Source of the DNA: an uncultured Acidobacteriota bacterium
GTDB taxonomy: Bacteria > Acidobacteriota > Vicinamibacteria > Marinacidobacterales > SMYC01
Reading direction: 5' to 3'
Assembly (NCBI GenBank): GCA_947259165.1
Contig: CAMYKY010000006.1
Location: 53,211 to 106,625, forward strand
DNA length: 53,415 bases
In this document: positions 44,695 to 53,337 of the stretch, one piece after another
How positions within the stretch are numbered: position 1 is the stretch's first letter
How the letters are laid out: every line of letters starts with the position of its first letter
Notes under the pieces: model-generated
The model's input: the letters and a program-made list of their open reading frames with translations, nothing else
Databases searched by the model: none
What the model was told of the DNA's origin: nothing
Translations under genes and position numbers: made by a program

Positions 44695-44816
44695 CTTGAC
44701 AGCTTTTGGGGCACGCTTTCGAAAGATCGCGGGTCTCGATCTTTAATGTGGTTCACCACGCGTTAGCGACGCGATAAGCGCTTTGATTCTCGATTCGATA
44801 CTTCGAAAGTAGATCG

Positions 44817-45395
44817 ATGTATTTCCGCACGGCACGCGGCCTCTCTGGGTGTCGAAAGAGTGCGTGTTATAAGAACACACGAACAAAACGGATCTGTAAA
44901 TGGCTTTCCAACGACGCGCTTCTTCTTCGTCTTTCGAAGCTCGTGAAACAGTCACGACGCGTCGAGTCCGTGCTCGTCGCGCACATCGCCGAAGTGGATG
45001 GGCGACGACTGTACGCTGACCAAGCGATGCCATCGATGCACAAGTTCTGCACCGACGTGCTTCACCTGTCGGATGCGGAAGCTTACCTGCGGATCGAGGC
45101 CGCTCGTACTTCGCGTCGATATCCCGCGCTGCTGACGATGCTCGAGGACGGCCGGCTTCACTTGAGCGGCATCGGGGTGTTGGCACCACTTCTCAAGAAA
45201 CTCGACCGCGCCGTGGGCGCCGCGCTCTTGACGCGCGGTATCCACAAGAGCAAGCGGGAGCTCAAAGTGATGGTGGCCGAGCTCGAACCGAAACCGGATG
45301 TTCCGCCTTCCATTCGTAAAGTTCGGGAGAGCCGGAGGCAACCGGAGCGGGAAACGTCCAGCGAGAACGAGCTGCCCGCTCAGCAATCAACTACG
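44817..45395 (+). pseudogene. N-terminal fragment of an HNH-endonuclease-type gene
   Basis: The frame reads LSNDALLLRLSKLVKQSRRV, ESVLVAHIAEVDGRRLYADQ, AEAYLRIEAARTSRRYPALL, MLEDGRLHLSGIGVLAPLL and IHKSKRELKVMVAELEPKPD. This is the conserved helical N-terminal half of a family of HNH-nuclease-like proteins common in Acidobacteria and relatives. The C-terminal half with the HNH motif is missing; homology ends near 45395, exactly at a 14-base repeat shared with 44653-44666. The true start may be ATG 44899 with an extra base, as the reading MLSNDALL would then be restored. It runs in frame into the next kinase gene. Confidence 0.78.
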
Positions 45396-45503
45396 TCCGG
45401 ACGTAGCTCCGCCCCCACCGCCAAGCGGGGGCGTCGGCTTGTCGTCGCCGTAGCTGTAAGAGCTTTCTCTTCGACTCGCCGATGCGCTACGATCGGCCCC
45501 GAC

Positions 45504-46800
45504 ATGCCACTCGCGTCCGGCACCAAGCTCGGCCAGTACGAGGTCGTCGAAGCCATCGGCGCTGGCGGCATGGGAGAGGTCTACCGCGCTCGCGATACGA
45601 AACTGGGCCGCGAAGTCGCGATCAAAGTTCTGCTGGAAGAGCTTTCCAAAGATCGCGAACGGCTCGCGAGGTTCGAGCGTGAAGCAAAGCTGCTCGCGTC
45701 CCTGAATCATCCGGCGATCGCGACGCTCCACGGTTTCGAAGACGATTTCATCGTCATGGAGCTCGTCGAAGGCGAAACGTTGGCCGAGCGTGTCGCGCGA
45801 GGGCCTATCCCAATCGACGAAGTCGCTGCCTCTCTTCATTCAAATCACCGAAGGTCTCGAAGCAGCTCATGAAAAAAGCGTCATCCATCGTGATCTAAAG
45901 CCCGCGAACATCAAGATCACACCCAACGGGCAGATCAAGCTCCTCGATTTCGGCCTCGCGAAAGCTTTCCTGTCCGACGAAGCGGCTTCCGCGGAAACTT
46001 CCCAATCCCCGACCCTCACGAAAGGGACCGCGATGGGCGCCATCATGGGCACGGCCGCCTACATGAGTCCCGAACAGGCGAAAGGAAAGCCCATGGACCG
46101 TCGCGCGGATATTTGGGCGTTTGGGTGCGTTGTCTTCGAGGCGCTGACGGGCCGTCGCACGTTCCGAGGTGATGACGTTTCGGAGACGCTGGCTTCGGTT
46201 CTTCGTGACGAGCCGGATTGGGCTGCGCTTCCGAGCTCACTACCGTGGCGCGTGCGAGAGCTCCTCGAGGCATGCCTTCAGAAAAACGCGCGCGAACGGT
46301 TGCGCGACATCGGAGATGCGCGACTGCAACTCACCAAAGCCCCGCACGAGCCGGCACCGGCGGCGGCGTGGGGTCCTTCGAATTGGCAAAGAGCGATTCC
46401 GTGGATCGTCGCGATGTCCGCTGTCGTTGTGACCGCCGCCAGCTTTCTCTCGAGCCGCGCGGCATCGCCCCCGCTTCCGGTGGCGCGTCTGGCCATCTCC
46501 CTTTCCCCGGATGCGCCCATCGCGACGGACACCATTCGCTCGAGCGTTGCGATTTCGCCCGATGGCCGTTGGTTCGCTTACGTTTCCGACGAGACCGGCC
46601 GCGAAGAAATCTTCCTACGTCCATACCCCGGTGAGGGAGGCAAGCGCTCGATCTCGGCCGATGGCGGCACCGAGCCGCTATGGAGTGCGAGCGGGCGCGA
46701 GCTCTTCTATCGCAACGGCGACAAGATGATGGCGGTGAGCATCGAGACCGATCCCAAGCTTTTCTCCGTCGGCTCAATGGGTAGAATTCACAACGTGAGA
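45504..46800 (+). pseudogene. Ser/Thr kinase with PD40 propeller, frameshifted and 3'-truncated
   Basis: ATG 45504 starts LGQYEVVEAIGAGGMGEVYR with VAIKVLLEEL (ATP-site Lys). After about 108 residues an extra T near 45823 (GAAGTCGCTGCC where GAAGCGCTGCC is expected) shifts the frame. The kinase then continues in the second frame: HRDLKPANIKITPNG, LLDFGLAKAF, YMSPEQAKGKPMDRRADIWA. A transmembrane helix (AIPWIVAMSAVVVTAASFL) and propeller blades (SVAISPDGRWFAYVSDETGR) follow, and the gene is cut at about 46780 inside a blade. If the single base is a sequence error the kinase domain would be intact, but the propeller would still be truncated. Confidence 0.82.
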
Positions 46801-46834
46801 ACTCCGGTGGATTACAACCTACTATCCGTAACTC

Positions 46835-46987
46835 CAGCTCATCCCCGACTTGGTCGTCATCTCGTACGCGGATGGCTCGATCGATCAGGCGGAGCTCGAC
46901 TGCCTGGTTTGGTTGTGCAACGGACTCGGTGTCGACCCACGATTCATCGAGCAAGTCCTCACCGCGGCGCGCCGCGGCGTCGACTGA
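46835..46987 (+). pseudogene. C-terminal fragment of a TerB-like helical protein
   Basis: The frame QLIPDLVVISYADGSIDQAE then LDCLVWLCNGLGVDPRFIEQ and VLTAARRGVD, ending at TGA 46985-46987, looks like the end of a TerB/DUF533-type helical domain (pattern of an acidic ADGxIDxAE loop followed by helices). A stop codon precedes it, and no start fits. It is joined directly to the truncated kinase tail. Confidence 0.5.
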
Positions 46988-47003
46988 CGCGTTGTTGCTC
47001 CGA

Positions 47004-48740
47004 TTACAATGCGGCGATACTCGCTTCGATTCGGGCGAGCTCATCGCGCGCGCGCTGCAATTCGTCGCGAGCCGTCTCCAGGCGATCACGCTCCGCGCGT
47101 ACGAAACGTGTGTACGGCGAGAGCGCTTCGCGGATTCTTACCAGGCTACCCTGCATCTCGGTCTCGAATTGTTGTCTTAGCGAGCTCATCAGGCGCTCTC
47201 GCACTTCCGAGACTTTCTTGTTGAGCTCGCGCTTGGCGCCGCGCCTCTTGGCGGGGAGCACGAGTAGTCCGATGACGGAAAGCGCGCTCGCTGCCAAGAT
47301 GCCGGTCACATCCGCAGCGGTCGACGTGGCGATGGCAGCGACGAGCGCTCCCAGTCCCACCGCGCCGACTTCGAGGAGCGCGGTGCTCGCGACAGCCGTT
47401 TGGACGGATTCCGCGAGGCGCGTGGACTCGCTTTCACGGTCGTAGCCGTCGATCGCGTTGCGGGCAGCGGCGCCCACCGTCTCCAGGAGACGCTTTCGAT
47501 CCTGAACAAAGGTCGGCGCGAGCTTTCCAACCATCCGCTCCTCGTGGGCCTTCCGGCGCTCGTCGAGGTGCGACATGATCGAATGCCACTGCTCGAGCTC
47601 GCTTTCCACCATCCAGTCAATGACGGCTTCGACGCGCTTTTCCACGGTTTGAGGAAGCTCCCCAACGACTTTCTTTTCAAAGTCGCTTTTGATTTTCGAT
47701 TTGTTGACGAGGTCGAACACCCGTGCGAGCCGCAGGGTCTCCTCAAAAAACGCCGCACCGCGGCTTTCGAAATCCAGCAGCGCGTTGTCGATGTCTGAGA
47801 GTCGGTAGGCGAAGTCGCGGTGCTGGTCCCGCTCGTAGATCTCGAGCTGAGATTCGATGTCGTTGAGCATTGCGAGGTCGTCGCCAAGCAAGGCGAGCTC
47901 TGCCGCGACGACGCCGGCGTATTTTTCGGCAAGCGCGTTGCCGACGCCGAGAGGATTGCGGAGTTTGAGTCGGACCCGTTCGCGATCATCGAGCTTCTGG
48001 ACGATGAACTCTTCCAGCGCGGGGAAGCGGCTCGACTCGAGCGCGCTAGCGTCGTCGTTGGCCTTGGCGGCCGCGGCCCGTTTCGCGGAGACCGGAAACA
48101 CCTGAACCTCGGTCCCGAGCAGGTTGGCGGCGTTTTCGTGAACGAAGCGCGTGACTTCGTCGACGTCCTCGGGTTTATCGAGGATGTCGATCTTGTTCAC
48201 GACCACGGCGACCTTCTTGCCCCAGTCGCGAATGCCTTCGAGAAAGGCTCGCTCGCTCTCGGTGAACGGCCGATCCGCGGAGGTGACGAACAAGACCATG
48301 TCGGAGCGCGGTAGGAACTCGCGGGTAATCTCTTCGTGCTCGCGAAGAATGGCGTTCGTTCCCGGCGTGTCGACGAGATGGATGTTCTCCAAGACTTCGA
48401 ACGGAGCTTTGACGATCTCGAAAGCGCTGCTCTGGGTCTCCCGCTCGAGAGTGTCTCCGTGTTTGAGAAGCGTCACCCGGGAGGTCGTGGGGGTCACTCC
48501 TTCCTCGAGAACGTTCTCACCAACGAGTGCGTTGACGAACGCGCTCTTGCCGGCATTGAACTCGCCCGAGACGACGAGAAGAAACATTTCGTCGAGTTGC
48601 CGGATAGAGGCGTCGAACGATGCGCCGTCGTCGCTTTCGACCTCCACGCGCTCGAGAGCGACACGAAGCCCAGAAAGCGCCTGTCGTTCGTCGGCGAGTA
48701 TCCGTTCTTCATCCTTGGTGAGAATTCGTGCAAGGGACAT
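47004..48740 (-). CDS. Dynamin-like GTPase
   Basis: A 578-residue bacterial dynamin-family GTPase. ATG 48740 (MSLARILTKDEERI) is chosen. G-motifs are visible: G1 GEFNAGKSAF (59-68), G2 TPTTS (83-87), G3 DTPG (124-127) and G4 NKIDIL. A long helical stalk follows, then a paired hydrophobic segment (ALLEVGAVGLGALVAAIATS; GILAASALSVIGLLVLPA) that probably inserts in the inner membrane, and a C-terminal coiled coil rich in Arg/Glu. Bacterial dynamins remodel membranes or protect them from stress and phage. It is the last gene of a likely three-gene operon with a small protein and a PfkB kinase. Confidence 0.9.
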   Translation of the reverse strand: MSLARILTKDEERILADERQALSGLRVALERVEVESDDGASFDASIRQLDEMFLLVVSGEFNAGKSAFVNALVGENVLEEGVTPTTSRVTLLKHGDTLERETQSSAFEIVKAPFEVLENIHLVDTPGTNAILREHEEITREFLPRSDMVLFVTSADRPFTESERAFLEGIRDWGKKVAVVVNKIDILDKPEDVDEVTRFVHENAANLLGTEVQVFPVSAKRAAAAKANDDASALESSRFPALEEFIVQKLDDRERVRLKLRNPLGVGNALAEKYAGVVAAELALLGDDLAMLNDIESQLEIYERDQHRDFAYRLSDIDNALLDFESRGAAFFEETLRLARVFDLVNKSKIKSDFEKKVVGELPQTVEKRVEAVIDWMVESELEQWHSIMSHLDERRKAHEERMVGKLAPTFVQDRKRLLETVGAAARNAIDGYDRESESTRLAESVQTAVASTALLEVGAVGLGALVAAIATSTAADVTGILAASALSVIGLLVLPAKRRGAKRELNKKVSEVRERLMSSLRQQFETEMQGSLVRIREALSPYTRFVRAERDRLETARDELQRARDELARIEASIAAL

Positions 48741-48781
48741 GGGCCGAGAGAGTGTAGCGCAAAGCCGGAGTACCATACGAA

Positions 48782-49051
48782 CTACAGTGCGCGGCGACGG
48801 GTCATCGCTTGCTCGACAAAGGATTCGCAAAAAGCGAGGCTATTCACCTCCTCGGCGTCCCGGTCGCGACCCGCGCTTTGGGTGCGGAACGCGGAGTCGA
48901 GCCCTTCGAGGACGGCTTCGAGGTGGATCCCGCTTTCGAACCACGCGCGCGTGCGTGCGAAGTCCGCCGGAGAGAGCGTTCCGCGCTGGCCTTTGAGGCG
49001 AAAAAACTCGTGCTCGATGTGCTCGCAATAGGTGACGAATTCGGTATCCAT
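48782..49051 (-). CDS. Small conserved-looking hypothetical protein (89 aa)
   Basis: An 89-residue acidic helical protein (MDTEFVTYCEHIEHEFFRLK; TLSPADFARTRAWFESGIHL) with no recognised domain. Its ATG follows the PfkB stop with no base between (TAG then ATG), so it is translationally coupled to that gene, and the dynamin gene starts 41 bases after its own stop. The residue pattern (DFxxxxxWxxxGIxxxxVxxGL) looks like a structural helical module. It may be a partner of the GTPase; this is inference. Confidence 0.65.
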   Translation of the reverse strand: MDTEFVTYCEHIEHEFFRLKGQRGTLSPADFARTRAWFESGIHLEAVLEGLDSAFRTQSAGRDRDAEEVNSLAFCESFVEQAMTRRRAL

Positions 49052-49855
49052 CTACTCCATCAACCCCTCGACGCCTACCGATTCGACGGCGGCTGCCGCT
49101 TGGAGACTCGCGAAACGTACGGCTTCCGGTATGGAGTCTCCGCGCCGCAATGCGATGACCAATGCGGCGGCAAAGACGTCACCTGCGCCGGTTGCGTCAA
49201 CTTCTCGAGCCGGCACGGCGGGAAAGTCGAAAACGTCGACGCCCGAGTAGACGCGGCATCCGTCGCGACCTCGGGTAATGACGAACGCTTTCCCCGCGAA
49301 GCGTTCCGCGAGCTTCCCGGGTACCTCTGCGTCCTCCTCGCTCATACAGACGACGTCGGCCTCCGCGAGAGCGTTGTCGGCGCCTTCCCACTCGTGGATT
49401 GAAATGCGGCCCGTCGGGTCCCACTGACGGAAGAACCCTTGCGGGGCCACCGCCGAGAGCCCGTGCGGCGCGAGCCGGTTGAGCGGTGCCTCGATCTCGT
49501 GCACGACAGGACAGTAAAGCACCGCTACGTCGTCGGCGAGCGAAAGACCGGTGAGGTGCTCCCTCGGGATAGGGTCGGCGATCCGACGCACGCGCTGGTG
49601 GCGCCGCCCGTCGACAAAGGTGTGCTCGAGCTCCGTGGTGTGGGGCGATACGATCGTTTTCGTGAAGATGCTTCCGAATTGGTCCCAGTACGGGAAATCC
49701 GATCCCGCCGCGGTCAACAGCGCGGTGTTGATGCCGAGATGATGTGCCGCCAACGCCGCGTAGCTGGCCGAGCCGCCGAGTCGCCGTTCGCCGTTGACGA
49801 GGTCGATGGTGACGTGGCCGATCGCGAGGAACTCGATCGGCTCTTGCTTCGTCAC
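49052..49855 (-). CDS. PfkB/ribokinase-family sugar kinase
   Basis: A 267-residue PfkB-family kinase. GTG 49855 is chosen (VTKQEPIEFLAIGHVTIDLV); a longer frame upstream would run into the divergent gene. Motifs are RLGGSASYAALAAHHLG (N-terminal Gly pair region) and the C-terminal DATGAGDVFAAALVIALRRG, which holds the catalytic Asp and anion hole. The lid region is somewhat reduced. The substrate, a sugar or nucleoside, is not determined. It heads the operon with the small protein and the dynamin-like GTPase, and is divergent from the 49881 gene with 25 bases between start codons. Confidence 0.86.
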   Translation of the reverse strand: MTKQEPIEFLAIGHVTIDLVNGERRLGGSASYAALAAHHLGINTALLTAAGSDFPYWDQFGSIFTKTIVSPHTTELEHTFVDGRRHQRVRRIADPIPREHLTGLSLADDVAVLYCPVVHEIEAPLNRLAPHGLSAVAPQGFFRQWDPTGRISIHEWEGADNALAEADVVCMSEEDAEVPGKLAERFAGKAFVITRGRDGCRVYSGVDVFDFPAVPAREVDATGAGDVFAAALVIALRRGDSIPEAVRFASLQAAAAVESVGVEGLME

Positions 49856-49880
49856 TTCGGGGCCTCTACTATCGCGTCGG

Positions 49881-50471
49881 ATGATTTGGACGTCGCTCGT
49901 CGCGCAGGGCAAGCGCCAGCTGTGGATGTCGTTGTTGGTCGCGACGCTGGTCACCGTGGTCTTTTATCATTTCGCCCGATTCTACCAAGGCAGCGCGTCA
50001 TCGTGGCTGTTCACCCTCGGATGGGTGCCGGTCCTGTTGAATTGGCTGCGCGCGGCGCTGGGTCTGATTTATCGTCTCGACCGCCAGCCGTTTCGCTCCC
50101 TCGACTTGGGACTCGAATCGGATCAAGTAGCGCCGGGCACGGATTTCGAGATCGAGATCCGTCTCGAGGCACGGCGTAAAGCCAAGCTTCGGCGGTTGTC
50201 GGCCGAGCTTCGCTGCACGCGGCACAAGTCGACGGAGCGCGGACGGCAGCGCTCCGTTCTCGAGAGCAATGAGCAAATTCTAGAGGAGGATCTGTCGCTG
50301 AGCATTGGCACCGCGAAGGACTATCGCATTTCGCTCCCTGTAGCTCCGAGTGCGCCGTTTTCGTATCGTTCGATGGAAGGGAAGATCGCGTGGACGATTC
50401 ACATCGTCGTGGACGTGGGGGATTGGGGCGAGATTCAAGACGGGCTCGAAGTCACCGTTGCTCCTGGGTAA
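49881..50471 (+). CDS. Membrane protein with arrestin-like C-terminal domain
   Basis: A 196-residue protein beginning at ATG 49881. Two hydrophobic segments at the N-terminus (MSLLVATLVTVVFYHF; SSWLFTLGWVPVLLNWL) are followed by a beta-rich domain (about 75-196) with IEIRLEARRKAKLRRLSAEL and WTIHIVVDVGDWGEIQDGLE. The latter resembles arrestin/SpoOM-type immunoglobulin-like folds in layout. I do not recognise a named family. Frames upstream of 49881 overlap the kinase gene and are ignored. Confidence 0.62.
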   Translation: MIWTSLVAQGKRQLWMSLLVATLVTVVFYHFARFYQGSASSWLFTLGWVPVLLNWLRAALGLIYRLDRQPFRSLDLGLESDQVAPGTDFEIEIRLEARRKAKLRRLSAELRCTRHKSTERGRQRSVLESNEQILEEDLSLSIGTAKDYRISLPVAPSAPFSYRSMEGKIAWTIHIVVDVGDWGEIQDGLEVTVAPG

Positions 50472-50488
50472 TAGGTTGAAGAAGAACG

Positions 50489-50637
50489 AACGCAAAGTCG
50501 CTAAGGCGCGAAGGCGCGAAGGAGGAGTGGGGTTGCAACATTCGACGTCGGTGATTGCGCACCCAGCCCTTGCTGCGGCGATTCTGTTCGCGCGAGATCG
50601 TTCACTTTGCGTCTTGGCGCTTTCGCGCCTTTGCGTT
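50489..50637. repeat. Dispersed imperfect hairpin repeat, copy 2
   Basis: The left arm AACGCAAAGTCGCTAAGGCG (from 50489) and the right arm CTTTGCGTCTTGGCGC plus TTTCGCGCCTTTGCGTT (to 50637) are near complements separated by about 90 bases. It is the same family as 5408-5486, with a longer spacer. It fills the gap between the membrane-protein gene and the lipid kinase gene, both on the plus strand. Confidence 0.72.
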
Positions 50638-50692
50638 GGGTTTTGATGTCTCTCGATGCACGACGATATTCGAGCTTTCCGGTGATGAGCTC

Positions 50693-51580
50693 ATGAAGGC
50701 CGCGCTCATCTACAACCCGCGCTCGGGTCGCGGTAAGGCGAAGGAGAAGTTGCTCCCGCGGGTACTGAGCCGTCTCGAGGAAGCGGGAATGGATGTGACG
50801 CCGCAGCCCACGGAAAGAATGGGCCACGCCATCGAGCTTGCAAAATACGCTGCTGCGTCGGAGCTCGATGTCGCGATCGCCTGGGGCGGTGATGGCACGC
50901 TGAACGAAGTCGCGTGCGGCCTGCTCGAGACGTCGACTGCGCTCGGCGTGCTTCCTGGCGGGACCGTCAACGTTTTTGCTCGAGAGGTTGGGATCCCTCT
51001 GAAGCTCGAAGGAGCGCTCGATACACTGGTGTCGGGGCAAGTCTCGAGGATCCCGGTCGGGTTTGCGGGCGAGCGGGCATTTCTTTTGATGGCGGGGGTA
51101 GGACTCGACGGGGAAGTGGTCTATCGGTTGAAAGCCGGGTTCAAAGACGCGCTCGGGGCGGTCGCGTTCTGGCTGGACGGGTTCCGCTTGCTCGCGAGCA
51201 ACCCGTTGACACCGCTTCGCATCCGCAGCGGCGGACGGGAGATCCTGGGCACGGGGCTCATTGCCGGAAAGATTCGTCGCTACGGGCCGCGCTATTTCAT
51301 CACGCCCGACGCCGGGCTCCACGAGCCCGAGCTCGACGTCGTCGTTTTCAAAGGAACGAATCGACGCGATTACCTACGTTACCTCGCCGGTGTTCTCGGA
51401 CACTTCCATCTCCAGTTCAAGGATATCGAGCACTTCAAAACCGATGCGCTGACGATCGAGGTCGAAGGTGCCTCGCGAGTTCGCCTCCAGCTCGATGGCG
51501 AGCCCGCCGGATACGTGCCGATAGAGCTGTCGGTGCGAGACAACGCTCTCGCGGTTTTGCTGCCGCCGCAGGTGGCGTAG
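50693..51580 (+). CDS. Diacylglycerol-kinase-family lipid kinase
   Basis: A 295-residue DAGK/YegS-type lipid kinase. ATG 50693 opens MKAALIYNPRSGRGKAKEKL, the typical start. The nucleotide-binding motif GGDGTLNEV is at 65-73, followed by LPGGTVNVFARE (87-98). The C-terminal beta-sandwich ends with LDGEPAGYVPIELSVRDNAL. It phosphorylates a lipid such as diacylglycerol at the membrane; some relatives act on sphingoid or other alcohols, so the substrate is open. Only 21 bases separate it from ggt, so they may be co-transcribed. Confidence 0.92.
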   Translation: MKAALIYNPRSGRGKAKEKLLPRVLSRLEEAGMDVTPQPTERMGHAIELAKYAAASELDVAIAWGGDGTLNEVACGLLETSTALGVLPGGTVNVFAREVGIPLKLEGALDTLVSGQVSRIPVGFAGERAFLLMAGVGLDGEVVYRLKAGFKDALGAVAFWLDGFRLLASNPLTPLRIRSGGREILGTGLIAGKIRRYGPRYFITPDAGLHEPELDVVVFKGTNRRDYLRYLAGVLGHFHLQFKDIEHFKTDALTIEVEGASRVRLQLDGEPAGYVPIELSVRDNALAVLLPPQVA

Positions 51581-51601
51581 AATGCGTTTCGAGGTGAAGC
51601 C

Positions 51602-53293
51602 ATGAGACTATCCCTAGTCCACGTTCTTCTGGCCCTAACGATGTACGCCCATTCCGCATTTTCCAACGATCCGATTGCAGGTCGATCCGTCGTCGCGACT
51701 GAGTACGGCATCGTCGCGGCCAGTCAGCCTCTTGCGGCCCGGGCGGGCGTCCAGATTCTGGAACGCGGCGGCAACGCGATCGACGCTGCGATAGCTGCCA
51801 ACGCGACGATTGGGCTGATGGAGCCGACCGGCAACGGCATCGGCGGCGATCTGTTCGCTATCATCTATATGGCTGAGACGGGCGAGATCCTCGGACTCAA
51901 TTCGAGCGGGTGGTCGCCGGCGGCGATGAACATCGAGCTGCTTGCGACGCAAGGGATCGAAAAGATGCCGCGCCGTGGGATCTACTCCGTGACCGTCCCC
52001 GGCGTCGTCGCTGGCTGGGACGCGTTGTCCGGTCGTCTGGGGAATCTTCCGCTCTCCGAGCTCCTCGCGCCTGCGATTCACTACGCGGAGAATGGGTTTC
52101 CGCTTTCCGAGGTCATCGCCGCGGGTTGGAAGCGATCCGAAGAAATGCTCGCGAGCCACCCGAACTCCAAGGAAACGTTTCTCGTCAACGGCTCCGCTCC
52201 CAAAGCCGGTGACGTTTTTCGTAATCCGGATCTCGCCGCGTCGTTGAAACGAATCGCCGCCGAAGGGCGCGATGGTTATTACAAGGGTCCGACCGCGGAG
52301 GCGATCCTCGCGATGTCGCAAGACAACGGCGGAGTCTTCGCTGCGTCCGATCTCACCGAGTTCCAACCGGAGTGGGTGAGCCCGATCAAGACGTCTTACC
52401 GAGGCTGGAACGTCTACGAGATTGGACCCAACACGCAGGGCATCGCGGCTCTGATGATGTTGAATCTGATGGAGCGGTACCCACTCGGCGAGTACGGCTT
52501 CCATAGCGCCGACGCGCTCCACGTGATGATCGAAGCTAAAAAGCTCGCCTATGCCGACATGCTGCACTACGTCGGCGACGCCCGGTTTTCGCCGATCCCG
52601 GTCCCGGAGATGCTCGACAAAGCGCACGCGGCCGCTCGCGCGCAACTCATTGATGCGGCCAAAGCGGCGTGTGAGACGACGCCTTCGGAGTTTCGCAGCG
52701 TCACCGATGCGGAAGGCGGCGACACGATCTATCTGTCGGCGATCGACCGTCACGGAAACATCGTCTCGCTGATACAAAGCAACTATTCTGGATTCGGCTC
52801 TGGGCTCGTGCCCAAAAACGCGGGCTTTATGCTCCACAACCGAGGCGCGTTATTCACCATGGAGCCGAATCAGCCGAATACCCTCGAGCCGCGCAAAAGG
52901 CCGCTCCACACAATCATTCCCGCGTTCATGGAAAAAGACGATATCCACATTGGCTTCGGCATCATGGGCGGCTGGAACCAATCGCAAGCCCACGCGCAAT
53001 TCGTCTCGAACATCGTCGACTACGGCATGAACATCCAAGAAGCCCTCGAAGCCGGTCGCTTCACCAAAGGAAGCTTCGACGGATGTGACGTGAACGTGGA
53101 AGCACTGATCCCGGAGGCTGCGCGGGCGGCGCTAGCAGGACGTGGCCACGAGATCGAAGTGATCCCGCCTCGCACTGGCCGCTTCGGCTTCGGACAGGCC
53201 GTGATGTCAAACGGCGAGGGCGTCCACTTCGGCGCGTCTGAGCCGCGCCATGATGGCGCCGCCATCCCCGAAGCTCCGCCCGTGTTTGAGTAA
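51602..53293 (+). CDS. ggt: Gamma-glutamyltransferase (Ntn-hydrolase)
   Basis: A 563-residue periplasmic gamma-glutamyltransferase, which hydrolyses or transfers the gamma-glutamyl group of glutathione and related compounds. A signal peptide (LVHVLLALTMYAHSAFS) is present. The heavy-chain start VVATEYGIVAASQPLAARAG, the GNAIDAAIAANATIGLMEPT segment and GIGGDLFAIIY are typical. Autocleavage would free Thr375 in EGGDTIYLSAIDRHGN as the nucleophile. The small chain retains the SNYSGFGSGLVPKNAGFML loop and a C-terminal FGFGQAVM. AGGTGAAGCC precedes the ATG. The length is normal and nothing is missing. Confidence 0.94.
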   Translation: MRLSLVHVLLALTMYAHSAFSNDPIAGRSVVATEYGIVAASQPLAARAGVQILERGGNAIDAAIAANATIGLMEPTGNGIGGDLFAIIYMAETGEILGLNSSGWSPAAMNIELLATQGIEKMPRRGIYSVTVPGVVAGWDALSGRLGNLPLSELLAPAIHYAENGFPLSEVIAAGWKRSEEMLASHPNSKETFLVNGSAPKAGDVFRNPDLAASLKRIAAEGRDGYYKGPTAEAILAMSQDNGGVFAASDLTEFQPEWVSPIKTSYRGWNVYEIGPNTQGIAALMMLNLMERYPLGEYGFHSADALHVMIEAKKLAYADMLHYVGDARFSPIPVPEMLDKAHAAARAQLIDAAKAACETTPSEFRSVTDAEGGDTIYLSAIDRHGNIVSLIQSNYSGFGSGLVPKNAGFMLHNRGALFTMEPNQPNTLEPRKRPLHTIIPAFMEKDDIHIGFGIMGGWNQSQAHAQFVSNIVDYGMNIQEALEAGRFTKGSFDGCDVNVEALIPEAARAALAGRGHEIEVIPPRTGRFGFGQAVMSNGEGVHFGASEPRHDGAAIPEAPPVFE

Positions 53294-53311
53294 GTTGCTT
53301 CATCCGCATTC

Positions 53312-53337
53312 CCCCTCTCCCGCTTGCGGGAGAGGGG
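53312..53337. repeat. Perfect 12-bp stem-loop after ggt
   Basis: CCCCTCTCCCGC (53312-53323), TT, then GCGGGAGAGGGG (53326-53337). It lies 18 bases after the ggt stop. It belongs to a widely scattered type of intergenic palindrome and may end transcription, though no T-run follows. The last 80 bases of the window hold nothing else I can support. Confidence 0.65.

Noticed and set aside
44696..44724. TTGACA at 44696-44701 as a promoter for the HNH-type fragment
   Set aside because: No acceptable -10 box is found at 16-18 bases, and the motif directly follows the terminator T-run, so chance is likely.
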